34,034 nucleotides of DNA from Candidatus Gottesmanbacteria bacterium. Its GTDB lineage: Bacteria; Patescibacteriota; Microgenomatia; UBA10105; UBA927. The notes under the pieces were generated by a model, which saw only the letters and a list, made by a program, of their open reading frames with translations, was not told where the DNA came from and searched no databases. The translations under genes and the position numbers were made by a program. Positions 20,831 through 28,807 of the stretch are shown here, in pieces. The stretch spans positions 1,064,019-1,098,052 of the forward strand of contig JAHFKK010000001.1 of NCBI GenBank assembly GCA_023245335.1, given 5' to 3'. Position 1 is the stretch's first letter, and every line of letters begins with the position of its first letter.

Positions 20831-21694
20831 CTACCTCGATAGCCCGAGAGCCGCCGCGAACATGACAGCTGCGGCAGTTAACCTAATCGCGTAAATTTTG
20901 GCGGTATGCTTTTCCAATAACTTCGGCTTAAAGACGGAAAGCGGTATGACGATAAGCATGGAAATCGGCAATGTGATGATCGCGACAGATATGCTGACAT
21001 TCTGTGCAAACGCCTTAACTTCCCAAAAATATCCTGCGGCAAACAGTATTGTAGAAATGACCAACCCGTAATATTTGTTCAGTTTCACTTTCTTTAAATC
21101 CTTATAAAATAGCGGCAGCGTCGGAAGGAATAATATTGTCGCAATGAGATTAGACCACAGAAGCACCTCCCAAAATCCGTTATGCATCGAGGTCATTTTG
21201 ATGGTTGAGTTAAACCATACCGAGGTCAGAACCGCCACAACCGCGAGTAACGTGCCTTTGTGCCACAACACTTTAAGGCTCAGCTCTTCATCCGTATTGA
21301 TGAAAATTCCAGCTATGATAAGAATCGTCATGAGCACCCATTGGAATGACGTCAACACTTCGCGATAGAATAACGCCCCGACCAATACGATAAACGGCGT
21401 CCGTAAATTATAGAGAGGACTCAGTATCGTCAAATCAACTTCATAGAACGCCAGAATGAAGGCGACGCCAGACACCGCATTGGCGGCGCCGAGCCACAAC
21501 ATACTCCCCCAGTCTTGCGGCAGACCTACGTGGTTCGCTACCGCAAATGGAACTATAAGCACCGTCGACAGAAGCGCCCACATGAAATTATACAGCCACC
21601 GATTCGCTATCTGGTGCCGGATTGCGATTTTGCCTACGATAGAACCTAACGCATACACGACACTGGCAAGCCATGCAAATACGATGTAGGACAT
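20831..21694 (-). CDS. EamA/DMT-family transporter
   Basis: A 287-residue transporter with about ten helices and the same two-fold layout ('ANAVSGVAFILAFYEVDLTILSPLYNLRTPFIVLVGALFYREVLTSFQW'). ATG 21694 is preferred to TTG 21700: TATACT (reverse of 21701-21706) ends six nt before it. The paralogue at 19949 is downstream on the same strand but has its own -10. It diverges from the SpeD-like gene, with both promoters in the 60-bp gap. A link to polyamine or amino-acid transport is possible but only suggested by that neighbour. Confidence 0.85.
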   Translation of the reverse strand: MSYIVFAWLASVVYALGSIVGKIAIRHQIANRWLYNFMWALLSTVLIVPFAVANHVGLPQDWGSMLWLGAANAVSGVAFILAFYEVDLTILSPLYNLRTPFIVLVGALFYREVLTSFQWVLMTILIIAGIFINTDEELSLKVLWHKGTLLAVVAVLTSVWFNSTIKMTSMHNGFWEVLLWSNLIATILFLPTLPLFYKDLKKVKLNKYYGLVISTILFAAGYFWEVKAFAQNVSISVAIITLPISMLIVIPLSVFKPKLLEKHTAKIYAIRLTAAAVMFAAALGLSR

Positions 21695-21718
21695 GCCCAA
21701 AGTATATCAGAAACTCTA

Positions 21719-21747
21719 TTGACAATTAGTGCGAAATGCCGTTAAGT
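21719..21747 (+). promoter_or_regulatory. Promoter TTGACA-17-TTAAGT
   Basis: Consensus -35 TTGACA (21719-21724), 17-nt spacer, -10 TTAAGT (21742-21747), seven nt before ATG 21755. Confidence 0.65.
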
Positions 21748-21754
21748 ATTTTTT

Positions 21755-22141
21755 ATGTTGCATAATCCGAATCCGCACGAAAAAAACTTTTACGGGCAGG
21801 AGCTCATCCTCAATCTCTACGACTGCAACTTCAGGAAAATTTCTTCCGAGAAAGAAATCAGAAAATTTGTCATCACGCTTTGCGATAGAGTCATCAAAAT
21901 GAAATGCTACGGAGAGCCCCAGATCCCCTACTTCGGCCTGGAAAATCCCATCACCGCGGGGTATTCACTCGTCCAGCTCATCGAGACAAGCTCGGTCACC
22001 GGTCACTTTTCCGAATACAAAAAAAGTTGCTACATCAATATCTTTTCCTGCGCGTGGTATGACATGGAAAAAACCGCACAATTTTGCCAGGAATTCTTCG
22101 GTGCCAAACGTATGCAGGCGACCTTCCTCAAACGCGATTGA
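21755..22141 (+). CDS. S-adenosylmethionine decarboxylase (SpeD)-like protein
   Basis: A 128-residue protein of the small AdoMet-decarboxylase fold: YGQELILNLYDCNFRKIS, then KMKCYGEPQI and GYSLVQLIETSSVTGHFSE, then CYINIFSCAWYDMEKTAQFC. In the family an internal Ser is converted to a pyruvoyl cofactor and the protein self-cleaves there; the usual signature is ESHISIHTWPE. Here the matching part is ETSSVTGHFSE: Ser79/Ser80 and His84 are present but shifted by one, so whether it processes and which substrate it takes are open. Cys99 (FSC) is kept. Family members make decarboxylated AdoMet for spermidine, and related proteins have become arginine or ornithine decarboxylases. Confidence 0.8.
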   Translation: MLHNPNPHEKNFYGQELILNLYDCNFRKISSEKEIRKFVITLCDRVIKMKCYGEPQIPYFGLENPITAGYSLVQLIETSSVTGHFSEYKKSCYINIFSCAWYDMEKTAQFCQEFFGAKRMQATFLKRD

Positions 22142-22173
22142 GTTGATGTCTTTCCCCGCCTCACCAAACTTAG

Positions 22174-22179
22174 TATGAT
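22174..22179 (+). promoter_or_regulatory. -10 box TATGAT, leaderless spacing
   Basis: TATGAT ends six nt before ATG 22186. Confidence 0.5.
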
Positions 22180-22185
22180 GGTCCC

Positions 22186-23151
22186 ATGCGTTGGTTCGCA
22201 GTCATCCTTTTTGGCATAATCAGTCTTATCGTCCTTCCGGTATACGCCGACAGTGGCGTCATCTCCCCGCTTGCCGATAGCCCACTCATACCGATCGTGG
22301 CCTCTCAACCATCCGCCGCATACTCCATTACCGCACCCAATGTCCTCGGAGTGCAAACCTCGCTGGGAGATGCCGTCACGCAATTTTTTAATAGCACACC
22401 AACACCTACTCCCACTCCGCAAATCCAATCGGATAGTGCTGCTATATCACCTACTCCTACCCCCACCCCGATACCACGGACCACCCGCAAAGCCCAAATG
22501 ACCGTCACTCTCCTCGGAGATTCCATGATCGACACCTTAGGTCCGGACGGAGGAGGACTTGCGGCACGGCTCAATAAAGTCTATCCCAAAACAACCTTCA
22601 CCATCATTAATCATGGCGTCGGCGGAGAAAATATCGACACCGGGCTCAAACATCTCACGAACGGCTATGCCTACATCGGCACTATCCGGCCATCTGTCAT
22701 ATCCCAGTCACCCGACATCATCGTCGTAGAATCCTTCGGGTACAATCCGTATCCGTACGATACCGGAGCGATCGAGACACACTGGCTGCAGCTCGCGAAC
22801 ATCATGAACACGATTAAACAAAACCTTCCACAAACCAAAATCGTCATCGCTGCAACCATTGCTCCGAACTGGGATGTCTTCGGCGACGGCGCGCCGTTTA
22901 TCAACATGAGCGCAGACGGCAAACGCCAAAAGGTCGCGACCATCGACAGCTACATCGAAAGCACGATCGGATTTGCCAAAAGCGAACATTATCCGCTTGC
23001 TGATGCATATCACCAGAGTAAAGGTTCCGACGGCAACGGGATGATCCAGTATATAAATCCCGGTGATCATATACACTACTCAGATGCAGGTCGGACGTTA
23101 TTTTCCCAAACGGTCGCGAGTACTATCACGAACCAAAAATTGCTTGAATGA
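22186..23151 (+). CDS. Secreted SGNH/GDSL-family hydrolase
   Basis: A 321-residue protein with a signal peptide (MRWFAVILFGIISLIVLPVY, then ADS), two runs of TP repeats (about residues 70-78 and 90-96) as linkers, and an SGNH hydrolase domain from about 105. Block I is LLGDSM (Ser113), the Gly is in NHGVGGEN, block V is DHIHYS (Asp294, His297). The block III Asn may be in ESFGYNPYP. The family removes acyl groups from glycans or lipids at the cell surface. It is followed by another TP-rich surface protein. TATGAT lies six nt before the start. Confidence 0.85.
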   Translation: MRWFAVILFGIISLIVLPVYADSGVISPLADSPLIPIVASQPSAAYSITAPNVLGVQTSLGDAVTQFFNSTPTPTPTPQIQSDSAAISPTPTPTPIPRTTRKAQMTVTLLGDSMIDTLGPDGGGLAARLNKVYPKTTFTIINHGVGGENIDTGLKHLTNGYAYIGTIRPSVISQSPDIIVVESFGYNPYPYDTGAIETHWLQLANIMNTIKQNLPQTKIVIAATIAPNWDVFGDGAPFINMSADGKRQKVATIDSYIESTIGFAKSEHYPLADAYHQSKGSDGNGMIQYINPGDHIHYSDAGRTLFSQTVASTITNQKLLE

Positions 23152-23160
23152 CAAACGAGC

Positions 23161-23189
23161 TTGATTTTTAAAACGTAAGGGGTTACACT
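23161..23189 (+). promoter_or_regulatory. Promoter TTGATT-17-TACACT
   Basis: -35 TTGATT (23161-23166), 17-nt spacer, -10 TACACT (23184-23189); ATG 23200 follows after ten nt. Confidence 0.55.
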
Positions 23190-23199
23190 CCACTCTGAT

Positions 23200-23616
23200 A
23201 TGCAGGAACTCGCAGTACTCAATATTAATCCGAACCTTATTCAACTCATTCCGACGCCCACTCCTACATTGGCACTCATTAAGCTTCCTCCTGGTTTCTT
23301 CGGACCGAGCGCGACGCCCACACCTCATCCGACACCGACACCGCAGGTCATCGTCGTCACAGCTACTCCCCAACCCGGAGTTCCTTCGCCGACACCAAAA
23401 ACCTTGACAGGCAACGCGACTCCGACCGAGACAGTTACTCCTCAGGCTTCACCGTCTACCACCATGACGATTACCCCGACGCCTTCACCGAAACCCACGA
23501 TGATCGCAGGATTTACCGCCCAGACTGCCGTATTAACCGTAGTGGTAGCCGTACTTGTCGCTATCGTCCTTATTCAGGTGTTATTTCCGAACCTTTTCCG
23601 CAGGAAAACGGAATAA
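23200..23616 (+). CDS. PT-rich cell-surface stalk protein with C-terminal anchor
   Basis: A 138-residue protein made of a short N-terminal segment (MQELAVLNINPNLIQLIP), about 80 residues of Thr/Pro-rich repeats (TPTPT, ATPTPHPTPTP), and one C-terminal transmembrane helix (AVLTVVVAVLVAIVLIQVLF) with a basic tail (RRKTE). No clear signal peptide precedes the repeats, so it may be tail-anchored or use a non-standard route. No LPXTG motif. The composition suggests an O-glycosylated stalk (inference). It follows the SGNH hydrolase. Confidence 0.62.
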   Translation: MQELAVLNINPNLIQLIPTPTPTLALIKLPPGFFGPSATPTPHPTPTPQVIVVTATPQPGVPSPTPKTLTGNATPTETVTPQASPSTTMTITPTPSPKPTMIAGFTAQTAVLTVVVAVLVAIVLIQVLFPNLFRRKTE

Positions 23617-23642
23617 TATCCCGCGCCCCTCTCAATAACCCC

Positions 23643-23671
23643 TTGGTAAAACGACCATAATGCGATATAAT
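23643..23671 (+). promoter_or_regulatory. Promoter TTGGTA-17-TATAAT of rpmG
   Basis: -35 TTGGTA (23643-23648), 17-nt spacer, perfect -10 TATAAT (23666-23671), then seven nt to ATG 23679. The clearest leaderless promoter of the window. Confidence 0.75.
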
Positions 23672-23678
23672 CTCCTCT

Positions 23679-23852
23679 ATGGCAAAGAAAGATCAACGAC
23701 TATTACTGGCGATGGTTTGCACAGTCTGCAAAAGTCAGAACTACATGACGACGAGGAATAAAATTAACACGACGGAAAAAATCGTGTTGAAAAAGTATTG
23801 TCCCCACTGCCGCAAACACACCGAACACAAGGAATCCAGCAAACTCGATTAA
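23679..23852 (+). CDS. rpmG: Ribosomal protein bL33
   Basis: A 57-residue ribosomal protein of the large subunit: MAKKDQRLLLAMVCTVCKSQ, then YMTTRNKINTTEKIVLKKYC and PHCRKHTEHKESSKLD. Two CxxC pairs (Cys14/17 and Cys41/44) give the zinc-ribbon form of bL33, and 'NY.TTRNK..T..KI.LKKYCP.CRKHT.HKE.K' is the family pattern. It is read from a leaderless promoter and is followed three nt later by a membrane-protein gene, so the two form a transcript. In many bacteria rpmG stands next to secE; here secE is 10 kb away. Confidence 0.95.
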   Translation: MAKKDQRLLLAMVCTVCKSQNYMTTRNKINTTEKIVLKKYCPHCRKHTEHKESSKLD

Positions 23853-23855
23853 CGT

Positions 23856-24365
23856 ATGCATAGAAATACGCTCTTTCTCACCGTCATACTCGCGGTGATT
23901 GCAGCACTCGTTGTCGGCGTCAATATCGGCCGTCATGACAATAAACCCCAGGCTATACCTACACCCTCGCTGACACCGACTGCAACTCCCATCAAGCATC
24001 TGACGTTTTCGAGCGCACTTTGTGGAATTACTCTGGAGTATCCAAGTAATCTTCAACCTTTGGAGAGTACGGCCAGTGGAACCGCATTTGTCGATAACGC
24101 GCACCCGGATCAATCCGTCATCCTGGTCTGCCGGCCGGATCTTCCCAAAATAACCGTCACCGCGGACAAGATAGAAAATATAACGATCCAAAATAGCGCA
24201 TCCAGTGGAGCGACGTTATCAGCCAAACTCTACCATGACGTATCTGCAAATAACGAACCGGTCGATAAACTCATGTTCCACAACGAGAAAAAGGGTCTCG
24301 ACGTCTATCTCGGAGGCTTCGGCGCGACGTTCAAAGAGATTATTGCCTCAATCAAACTCTTCTAA
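23856..24365 (+). CDS. Membrane-anchored extracytoplasmic protein, PsbP-like
   Basis: A 169-residue protein with a signal anchor (NTLFLTVILAVIAALVVGVN), a short Pro-rich linker (AIPTPSLTPTATPI) and an outer domain beginning LTFSSALCGITLEYPSNLQP, similar to the PsbP-like proteins at 15106 and 17186, and ending FKEIIASIKLF. Two Cys (ALCGIT and LVCRPD) may be bonded. It starts three nt after rpmG and has no promoter of its own. Role unknown. Confidence 0.7.
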   Translation: MHRNTLFLTVILAVIAALVVGVNIGRHDNKPQAIPTPSLTPTATPIKHLTFSSALCGITLEYPSNLQPLESTASGTAFVDNAHPDQSVILVCRPDLPKITVTADKIENITIQNSASSGATLSAKLYHDVSANNEPVDKLMFHNEKKGLDVYLGGFGATFKEIIASIKLF

Positions 24366-24423
24366 ACGCCCCACGGGGAATATCATTTCATTCACTGGCT
24401 AAAGCTGATAAAATAGGTTCGTT

Positions 24424-24494
24424 AGGGCCATAGTTCAATGGTAGAATAGGGGTCTCCAAAACCTCTGATCGTGGTTCGACTCCACGTGGCCCTG
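24424..24494 (+). tRNA. tRNA-Trp (anticodon CCA)
   Basis: Acceptor AGGGCCA/TGGCCCT (24424-24430 with 24487-24493), D-arm GTTC/GAAT-like, anticodon stem GGGGT/ACCTC with loop CTCCAAA, anticodon CCA, T-arm CGTGG-TTCGACT-CCACG. Discriminator G, no encoded CCA. The CCA anticodon reads UGG only, which agrees with TGA being a stop here. Confidence 0.94.
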
Positions 24495-24506
24495 CAAAAA
24501 AAGAGG

Positions 24507-25133
24507 TTACGTCGTCCCGAAGTAGCGATCCCCAAAATCCCCAAGACCGGGAACGATATATTTACGGCTATCGAGCCGTTTATCTATGGAAGCGGTAAAT
24601 ATCGGCACATCCGGGTGATGCGTCTGTATGCGCCGGACTCCTTCAGGGGCTGCAACGATCGAAAGCGCGAGAATCTCTTTGGCTCCCCGTTTTTTGAGGA
24701 GTGTCAGCGCCTGATCTTTGCTCCCGCCGGTTGCCAACATCGGATCAAAGAGAATAATCTTATCCAGCGGACTGATATTCGGAAGATGCTCATAATATTT
24801 GGCTGCTATAGCTGTTTTTTCGTCCCGTTTGAGCCCGATAAACCCGACCGGTGCGTCCGGCACGTACCCGTCAAGCGATTCAACCATTGCCTGTCCGGCC
24901 CGCAAAATTGCTACGAAGATCAGGGAATCAGCAAGTCGTTTCCCGTCAAAGGCCGCAAGCGGCGTATGAATCTTTTTGGTCCGCAAACGCAGACATTTGG
25001 TGGCTTCGATAAATACTATGAGGGAAACGATGCTCGTGTGGTGAACGAAATCCGCTTTTTTCGTCTTCACGTCCCGCAGGACGGTCAGAGAATGATCAAT
25101 GAGCGGGTGCTTAACGACAATAACTTCGGCCAT
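24507..25133 (-). CDS. upp: Uracil phosphoribosyltransferase
   Basis: A 208-residue enzyme that makes UMP from uracil and PRPP (pyrimidine salvage). The N-terminus VIVVKHPLIDHSLTVLRD, the YEA-like 'FIEATKCLRL' segment and the PRPP-binding loop LFDPMLATGGS (Asp130-Ser138) are typical, as is the C-terminal uracil loop 'YIVPGLGDFGDRYFGT'. GAGGT stands directly before the ATG, too close to be an ideal SD. A T tract follows the stop on the minus strand, next to the convergent tRNA-Trp. Salvage enzymes fit an organism with reduced nucleotide synthesis. Confidence 0.95.
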   Translation of the reverse strand: MAEVIVVKHPLIDHSLTVLRDVKTKKADFVHHTSIVSLIVFIEATKCLRLRTKKIHTPLAAFDGKRLADSLIFVAILRAGQAMVESLDGYVPDAPVGFIGLKRDEKTAIAAKYYEHLPNISPLDKIILFDPMLATGGSKDQALTLLKKRGAKEILALSIVAAPEGVRRIQTHHPDVPIFTASIDKRLDSRKYIVPGLGDFGDRYFGTT

Positions 25134-25286
25134 ACCTCTTAGTTAATTAGAAATTTTAATGTCGCGCGAATCCAATATGTTAAATACTTACATCACCAAT
25201 AGAGATTATACCTCCGTTGTAAACAAAAATGTATGTGTGCTACCACACAACACAAATTATACGTACAAAAATGATACACTTATGTC
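25134..25286. promoter_or_regulatory. AT-rich divergent promoter region
   Basis: About 150 nt between upp and the GNAT gene. It holds a TGTGTG-CTAC-CACACA hairpin (about 25233-25248) and TACACT (25275-25280), which ends six nt before ATG 25287. No clear -35 pairs with it. Confidence 0.45.
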
Positions 25287-25712
25287 ATGAATCTCCGCAC
25301 TATGACCCTCGCCGATCATCCGTCGCTCATCACATTTTGGAAAGCAAACTATTTCGTCAACGAGATGGACACCAAAAACCAGTTTAAACTTTTTCTCGAC
25401 AAAAATCCGGACTTGAGCATCGTCATGGAAACGGACGGCCGAATTATCGGTACAGCACTCGGTTCATACGATGGCCGTCGCGGCTATATCCAAAAAGTCG
25501 TAACCGCCAAAGAATATCGGAAGCGAGGAATCGGCAAGATGTTGGTCTTGGAGGTTATCAGACGCTTACGTGCTGTTGGAGTACTATATATCCCACTTGC
25601 AGAAGACAAGCATTTGGTCGCGTTTTATATAGAGTGCGGATTTAAAAAAACCGAACAAGTCGCCATGAATATGAGTTGGTCAACCTACACGTATACACCT
25701 GATACGGCATAA
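25287..25712 (+). CDS. GNAT-family N-acetyltransferase
   Basis: A 141-residue acetyltransferase. The acetyl-CoA loop is RKRGIGK (about residues 78-84, motif A R/Q-x-x-G-x-G/A), preceded by the strand YIQKVVTAKEY and followed by the helix KMLVLEVIRRLRAVG; motif B is LVAFYIECGFKKTE. The usual GNAT pattern is complete. The acceptor (protein N-terminus or Lys, amine, antibiotic) cannot be told. Confidence 0.88.
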   Translation: MNLRTMTLADHPSLITFWKANYFVNEMDTKNQFKLFLDKNPDLSIVMETDGRIIGTALGSYDGRRGYIQKVVTAKEYRKRGIGKMLVLEVIRRLRAVGVLYIPLAEDKHLVAFYIECGFKKTEQVAMNMSWSTYTYTPDTA

Positions 25713-25724
25713 CATTCCCGGATA

Positions 25725-25753
25725 TTGACAACGATTGTATGAATTCGTACACT
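25725..25753 (+). promoter_or_regulatory. Promoter TTGACA-17-TACACT
   Basis: Consensus -35 TTGACA (25725-25730), 17-nt spacer, -10 TACACT (25748-25753), eight nt before ATG 25762. Confidence 0.7.
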
Positions 25754-25761
25754 TAACGGAT

Positions 25762-26262
25762 ATGAATAAAACTACCGTTCTTGTTTTGGCTGTTGTCGTA
25801 CTTCTCGGTCTCGGATATGTTGGCCGGCAGCGAATTAAATCCATGTTGGGTATGTCTACCCCCGCTCCGGTTCAGGAGATGGCTCCGGCAAACGGATCCC
25901 CTTCTGCATCAGCTTCTGCTCCGACGACTTCTTCGTCTGATAGTGTCTACATGACAAAGGCCGATCCGGCCAAGGGTAGTTACATGACAGATTCACAGGG
26001 CATGACGCTCTATACCTTTGATAAAGACACCAAAGACGTCAGCAACTGTTCGGGAGGGTGTCTTGCAGCGTGGCCGGCATACAAATTCACGACCTCTGCA
26101 AATGCTACCTTACCGGCTAACGTCACGGCGATCACACGGGCCGATGGTGGCCAGCAATTCGCCTGGAAAGATATGCCGCTCTATTACTACACGAAAGACC
26201 AAAAAGCCGGAGACATCACGGGTGACGGCGTCGGCGGCGTATGGCACATCGTAAAGCTGTAA
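25762..26262 (+). CDS. Membrane-anchored 'secreted repeat' (COG4315/Lipoprotein_15) protein
   Basis: A 166-residue protein with a signal anchor (TTVLVLAVVVLLGLGYVG), a Ser/Ala/Pro linker, and two copies of the COG4315 motif: YMTDSQGMTLYTFDKD then SNCSGGCLAAWPAY, and FAWKDMPLYYYTKDQKAGDI then GDGVGGVWHIVKL. The two Cys are in the usual place. The family is exported and of unknown function. ATG 25762 was chosen over 25735 because a full promoter with leaderless spacing lies before it. Confidence 0.85.
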   Translation: MNKTTVLVLAVVVLLGLGYVGRQRIKSMLGMSTPAPVQEMAPANGSPSASASAPTTSSSDSVYMTKADPAKGSYMTDSQGMTLYTFDKDTKDVSNCSGGCLAAWPAYKFTTSANATLPANVTAITRADGGQQFAWKDMPLYYYTKDQKAGDITGDGVGGVWHIVKL

Positions 26263-26300
26263 CGAATTTTCGTGATAGTTAGTTTACTCGGAAAAATTGT

Positions 26301-26306
26301 TATACT
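26301..26306 (+). promoter_or_regulatory. -10 box TATACT, leaderless spacing
   Basis: TATACT ends six nt before ATG 26313. No convincing -35. Confidence 0.5.
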
Positions 26307-26312
26307 ACTGGA

Positions 26313-26930
26313 ATGGAACGTGTCGATCTGACCCATACGTTTACCGCGGATATGCCGGTGTATCCCGGAGATCCGAAATCAACACTCATACAAATCTCCT
26401 CTATCGCTAAAGACGGCTTTACCGATCATCTCCTAACAACCCCCATGCATGTCGGCACACACATGGATGCCCCGCTGCATATGATCGAAGGCGGTAAAAC
26501 CATTGATGCGATAGAACTGGACCGTTTTTTCGGGCCGGGAGTACTTCTGGACGCCAGGAATAAATTATCCGTAGACCGCGACATCCTCGACAATATCACC
26601 GTACCCAAAGGAGCATTTATCCTCGTGTACACCGGACAGGATGCGAAATGGAATAAGGATTCGTATTTCTACGGGTATCCGCTCATAACCGAAGCGTTCG
26701 GTACGCGCGCTGTAGAACTGGGTGTTCATGCCGTCGGAGTAGATACACCGAGTGTTGACGAACCGCCGTTTGCGACCCATAAAGCGCTCCTTGGGAAAGG
26801 AGTACTCGTCATTGAACACATGACGAATCTCGGCACTCTGGTGAATAAAAAATTTGATGTCATTGCCCTGCCTCCTAAACTTACGACAGACGGCGCGACG
26901 GTCCGCGTCATCGCTCAAACCCTCTCCTAA
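26313..26930 (+). CDS. Cyclase/kynurenine-formamidase-like metal hydrolase
   Basis: A 205-residue enzyme of the 'putative cyclase' family. The metal motif HVGTHMDAPLH (residues 46-56: His46, His50, Asp52, His56) and the start DLTHTFTADMPVYPGDP are diagnostic. Members hydrolyse arylformamides such as N-formylkynurenine or act as isatin hydrolases; the substrate here is unknown, and no tryptophan-degradation genes are nearby. Length is normal. It is read from TATACT with leaderless spacing and followed by an MFS transporter on the same strand. Confidence 0.85.
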   Translation: MERVDLTHTFTADMPVYPGDPKSTLIQISSIAKDGFTDHLLTTPMHVGTHMDAPLHMIEGGKTIDAIELDRFFGPGVLLDARNKLSVDRDILDNITVPKGAFILVYTGQDAKWNKDSYFYGYPLITEAFGTRAVELGVHAVGVDTPSVDEPPFATHKALLGKGVLVIEHMTNLGTLVNKKFDVIALPPKLTTDGATVRVIAQTLS

Positions 26931-26980
26931 GCTCCCACATACCGTTCGCGCGCCTATGTACGATATACTTGTCATACGAT

Positions 26981-28165
26981 ATGGCGATTCATCGCAACAT
27001 AAAGCTTTTGGCACTGCACAACTTCTTTACGGACTTCGTCCTTTTTGCACCTGTCGCAATCATCTATTTCCAAAAAGTCACCGGGTCATTTGCTCTCGGC
27101 ATGAGCGTCTTCTCCGTCGCGTACGTATCCTCTGCCGTATTTGAGCTGCCGACCGGCATCTTCTCCGACATAGTCGGGCGCAAATGGACCGTCATATGGG
27201 GATCGTTCTTTTCTGTCATCTGTGTGGTCCTGTATGCCGTCGGCGGATCATACGCCATGCTTTTGGCCGGATCATTATTTCAGGGTCTCTCCCGTGCTTT
27301 TTTCAGCGGGAATAATGAAGCGCTCCTGCATGATTCACTTCGTGAGACGGATCAGACGCATCAGTATGGTGAATATCTCGGAAAAACCAGCACCACGTTT
27401 CAGATCGCCCTTGCCGCAGCGGCCGTCATCGGGAGCGTAACCGCAAGCCGTTCATTTGCCTGGGTTATGTGGCTCTCCGTCATTCCGCAGATCGCGGCGC
27501 TTATCGTTGCAACCCAGCTTACCGAACCGACAAATCCCCATAAGGCGGCAACCTCCATCTATGCGCACATGAAAGATTCTGCGAAACTTTTTATCACCAA
27601 TCCGATACTCAGGGACGTAAACCTCGCCGATGTCACCCGTTTCGGCCTGGGAGAATCGGTGTATTTCCTGCGGTCGGCATTCGTCAATTCCCTCTGGCCA
27701 CTGTGGGCTGTCGGGATATCCAATATGCTGGCGAACCTGGGAGGCGGACTGAGCTACTATTACAGCGATGCATTAATTAAGAAATTTAAGGAAATCCACA
27801 TACTGAATTTTGAAATCATCTTTAACCGGATCGTCAATTTCGCGGCTCTTCTTTTCCCGTCCGTACTCTCTCCGGTACTCATAAGTGCGTCATCACTTTC
27901 GTACGGCGTCGGATCGGTCGCTCTGGGCTCGCTTATGCAGAAAGAATTCACCGACCATCAACGGGCGACCATGGGATCCATTAACTCTCTTGCCGGCAAT
28001 GTCGTCTTCGGCATCTATTCCATAGCCCTTGGAGTCATGAGCGACCGCATGGGGGTACGCAGCGCCCTGCTTGCGGCAAATGTCGTCCTACTAGTTCCAC
28101 TTTACTTATATCGAAGGCTCGCACGGACCCAACAAACTTCTGCTACACTTACCAATGTTCTATGA
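26981..28165 (+). CDS. MFS transporter
   Basis: A 394-residue membrane protein with about twelve helices of the major facilitator superfamily. The loop between helices 2 and 3 holds the MFS signature in the form GIFSDIVGRKWTVIWGS, and a related one recurs in the second half (GVMSDRMGVRSALL). The substrate is unknown. I use ATG 26981 rather than TTG 26969, which lies inside the TATACT -10 box. The stop overlaps the next start as ATGA (28162-28165), so the next gene is coupled to it. Confidence 0.87.
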   Translation: MAIHRNIKLLALHNFFTDFVLFAPVAIIYFQKVTGSFALGMSVFSVAYVSSAVFELPTGIFSDIVGRKWTVIWGSFFSVICVVLYAVGGSYAMLLAGSLFQGLSRAFFSGNNEALLHDSLRETDQTHQYGEYLGKTSTTFQIALAAAAVIGSVTASRSFAWVMWLSVIPQIAALIVATQLTEPTNPHKAATSIYAHMKDSAKLFITNPILRDVNLADVTRFGLGESVYFLRSAFVNSLWPLWAVGISNMLANLGGGLSYYYSDALIKKFKEIHILNFEIIFNRIVNFAALLFPSVLSPVLISASSLSYGVGSVALGSLMQKEFTDHQRATMGSINSLAGNVVFGIYSIALGVMSDRMGVRSALLAANVVLLVPLYLYRRLARTQQTSATLTNVL

Positions 28166-28764
28166 AAAAGCGGTTCAGAAAAATTAATCATGCCCACGGG
28201 ACGCATCCCCGACACAAAAAACACACCTACACAAACCTTCTCCTTGTCGCTCTGGGCTTTACGGCAGCCATACTACTCGCCAAGACACCTGCATTTGCTG
28301 CGTTCCTTCTGGGACTCGGAGGTTACGCGTATTTGGGGGCGTTTGTCGCCGGCGTACTTTTCGTCTGTACGCCGACGGCCGCAATTGGCGCGGTGATGCT
28401 TGTTGTTTTATCCAAAGACCTCCCGATACTGGGGGTATGTCTCATAGCGGGAATCGGCGCAGTGGTTGCCGATCTCGGCATGTTCCACATCGTCAAAGAC
28501 GGGTTACTCGAAGAGCTTGAGGACATATATAACGAGCTCCACGGCCGCAAGCTTTCGCATATTTTCCACAGCAAGGCATTCCGTTGGACCTTACCGGTTC
28601 TGGGCGCTATGATCATCGCCTCTCCGCTTCCGGATGAACTCGGGGTGGGACTCATGGGGATATCCAAGCTTAGCGTCTGGCGCTTTGCGGGGCTTTCGTG
28701 GGTTCTCAACTCCATCGGGATATTCACTGTGATATCGGCAATCTTCCTCATTCACCACGCGTAG
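28162..28764 (+). CDS. Multi-pass membrane protein (DedA/VTT-like?)
   Basis: A 200-residue protein: a very basic N-terminus (MKKRFRKINHAHGTHPRHKK) and about five hydrophobic helices, interrupted by an acidic soluble loop (LLEELEDIYNELHGRKLSHI). The segment SPLPDELGVGLMGISKLS recalls the P...E...G.S motif of DedA/VTT proteins, which flip lipids, but the match is short. It is translationally coupled to the MFS gene. A role as its partner is possible but unproven. Confidence 0.65.
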   Translation: MKKRFRKINHAHGTHPRHKKHTYTNLLLVALGFTAAILLAKTPAFAAFLLGLGGYAYLGAFVAGVLFVCTPTAAIGAVMLVVLSKDLPILGVCLIAGIGAVVADLGMFHIVKDGLLEELEDIYNELHGRKLSHIFHSKAFRWTLPVLGAMIIASPLPDELGVGLMGISKLSVWRFAGLSWVLNSIGIFTVISAIFLIHHA

Positions 28765-28807
28765 TGTTGCATCATTTGTTATAATCCTCGTAAAGGAGCG
28801 TGTCTGT

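Noticed and set aside
23100-23400. Minus-strand Arg/Cys-rich open frame
   Set aside because: It is the antisense of the TP-rich stalk gene and has no independent support.
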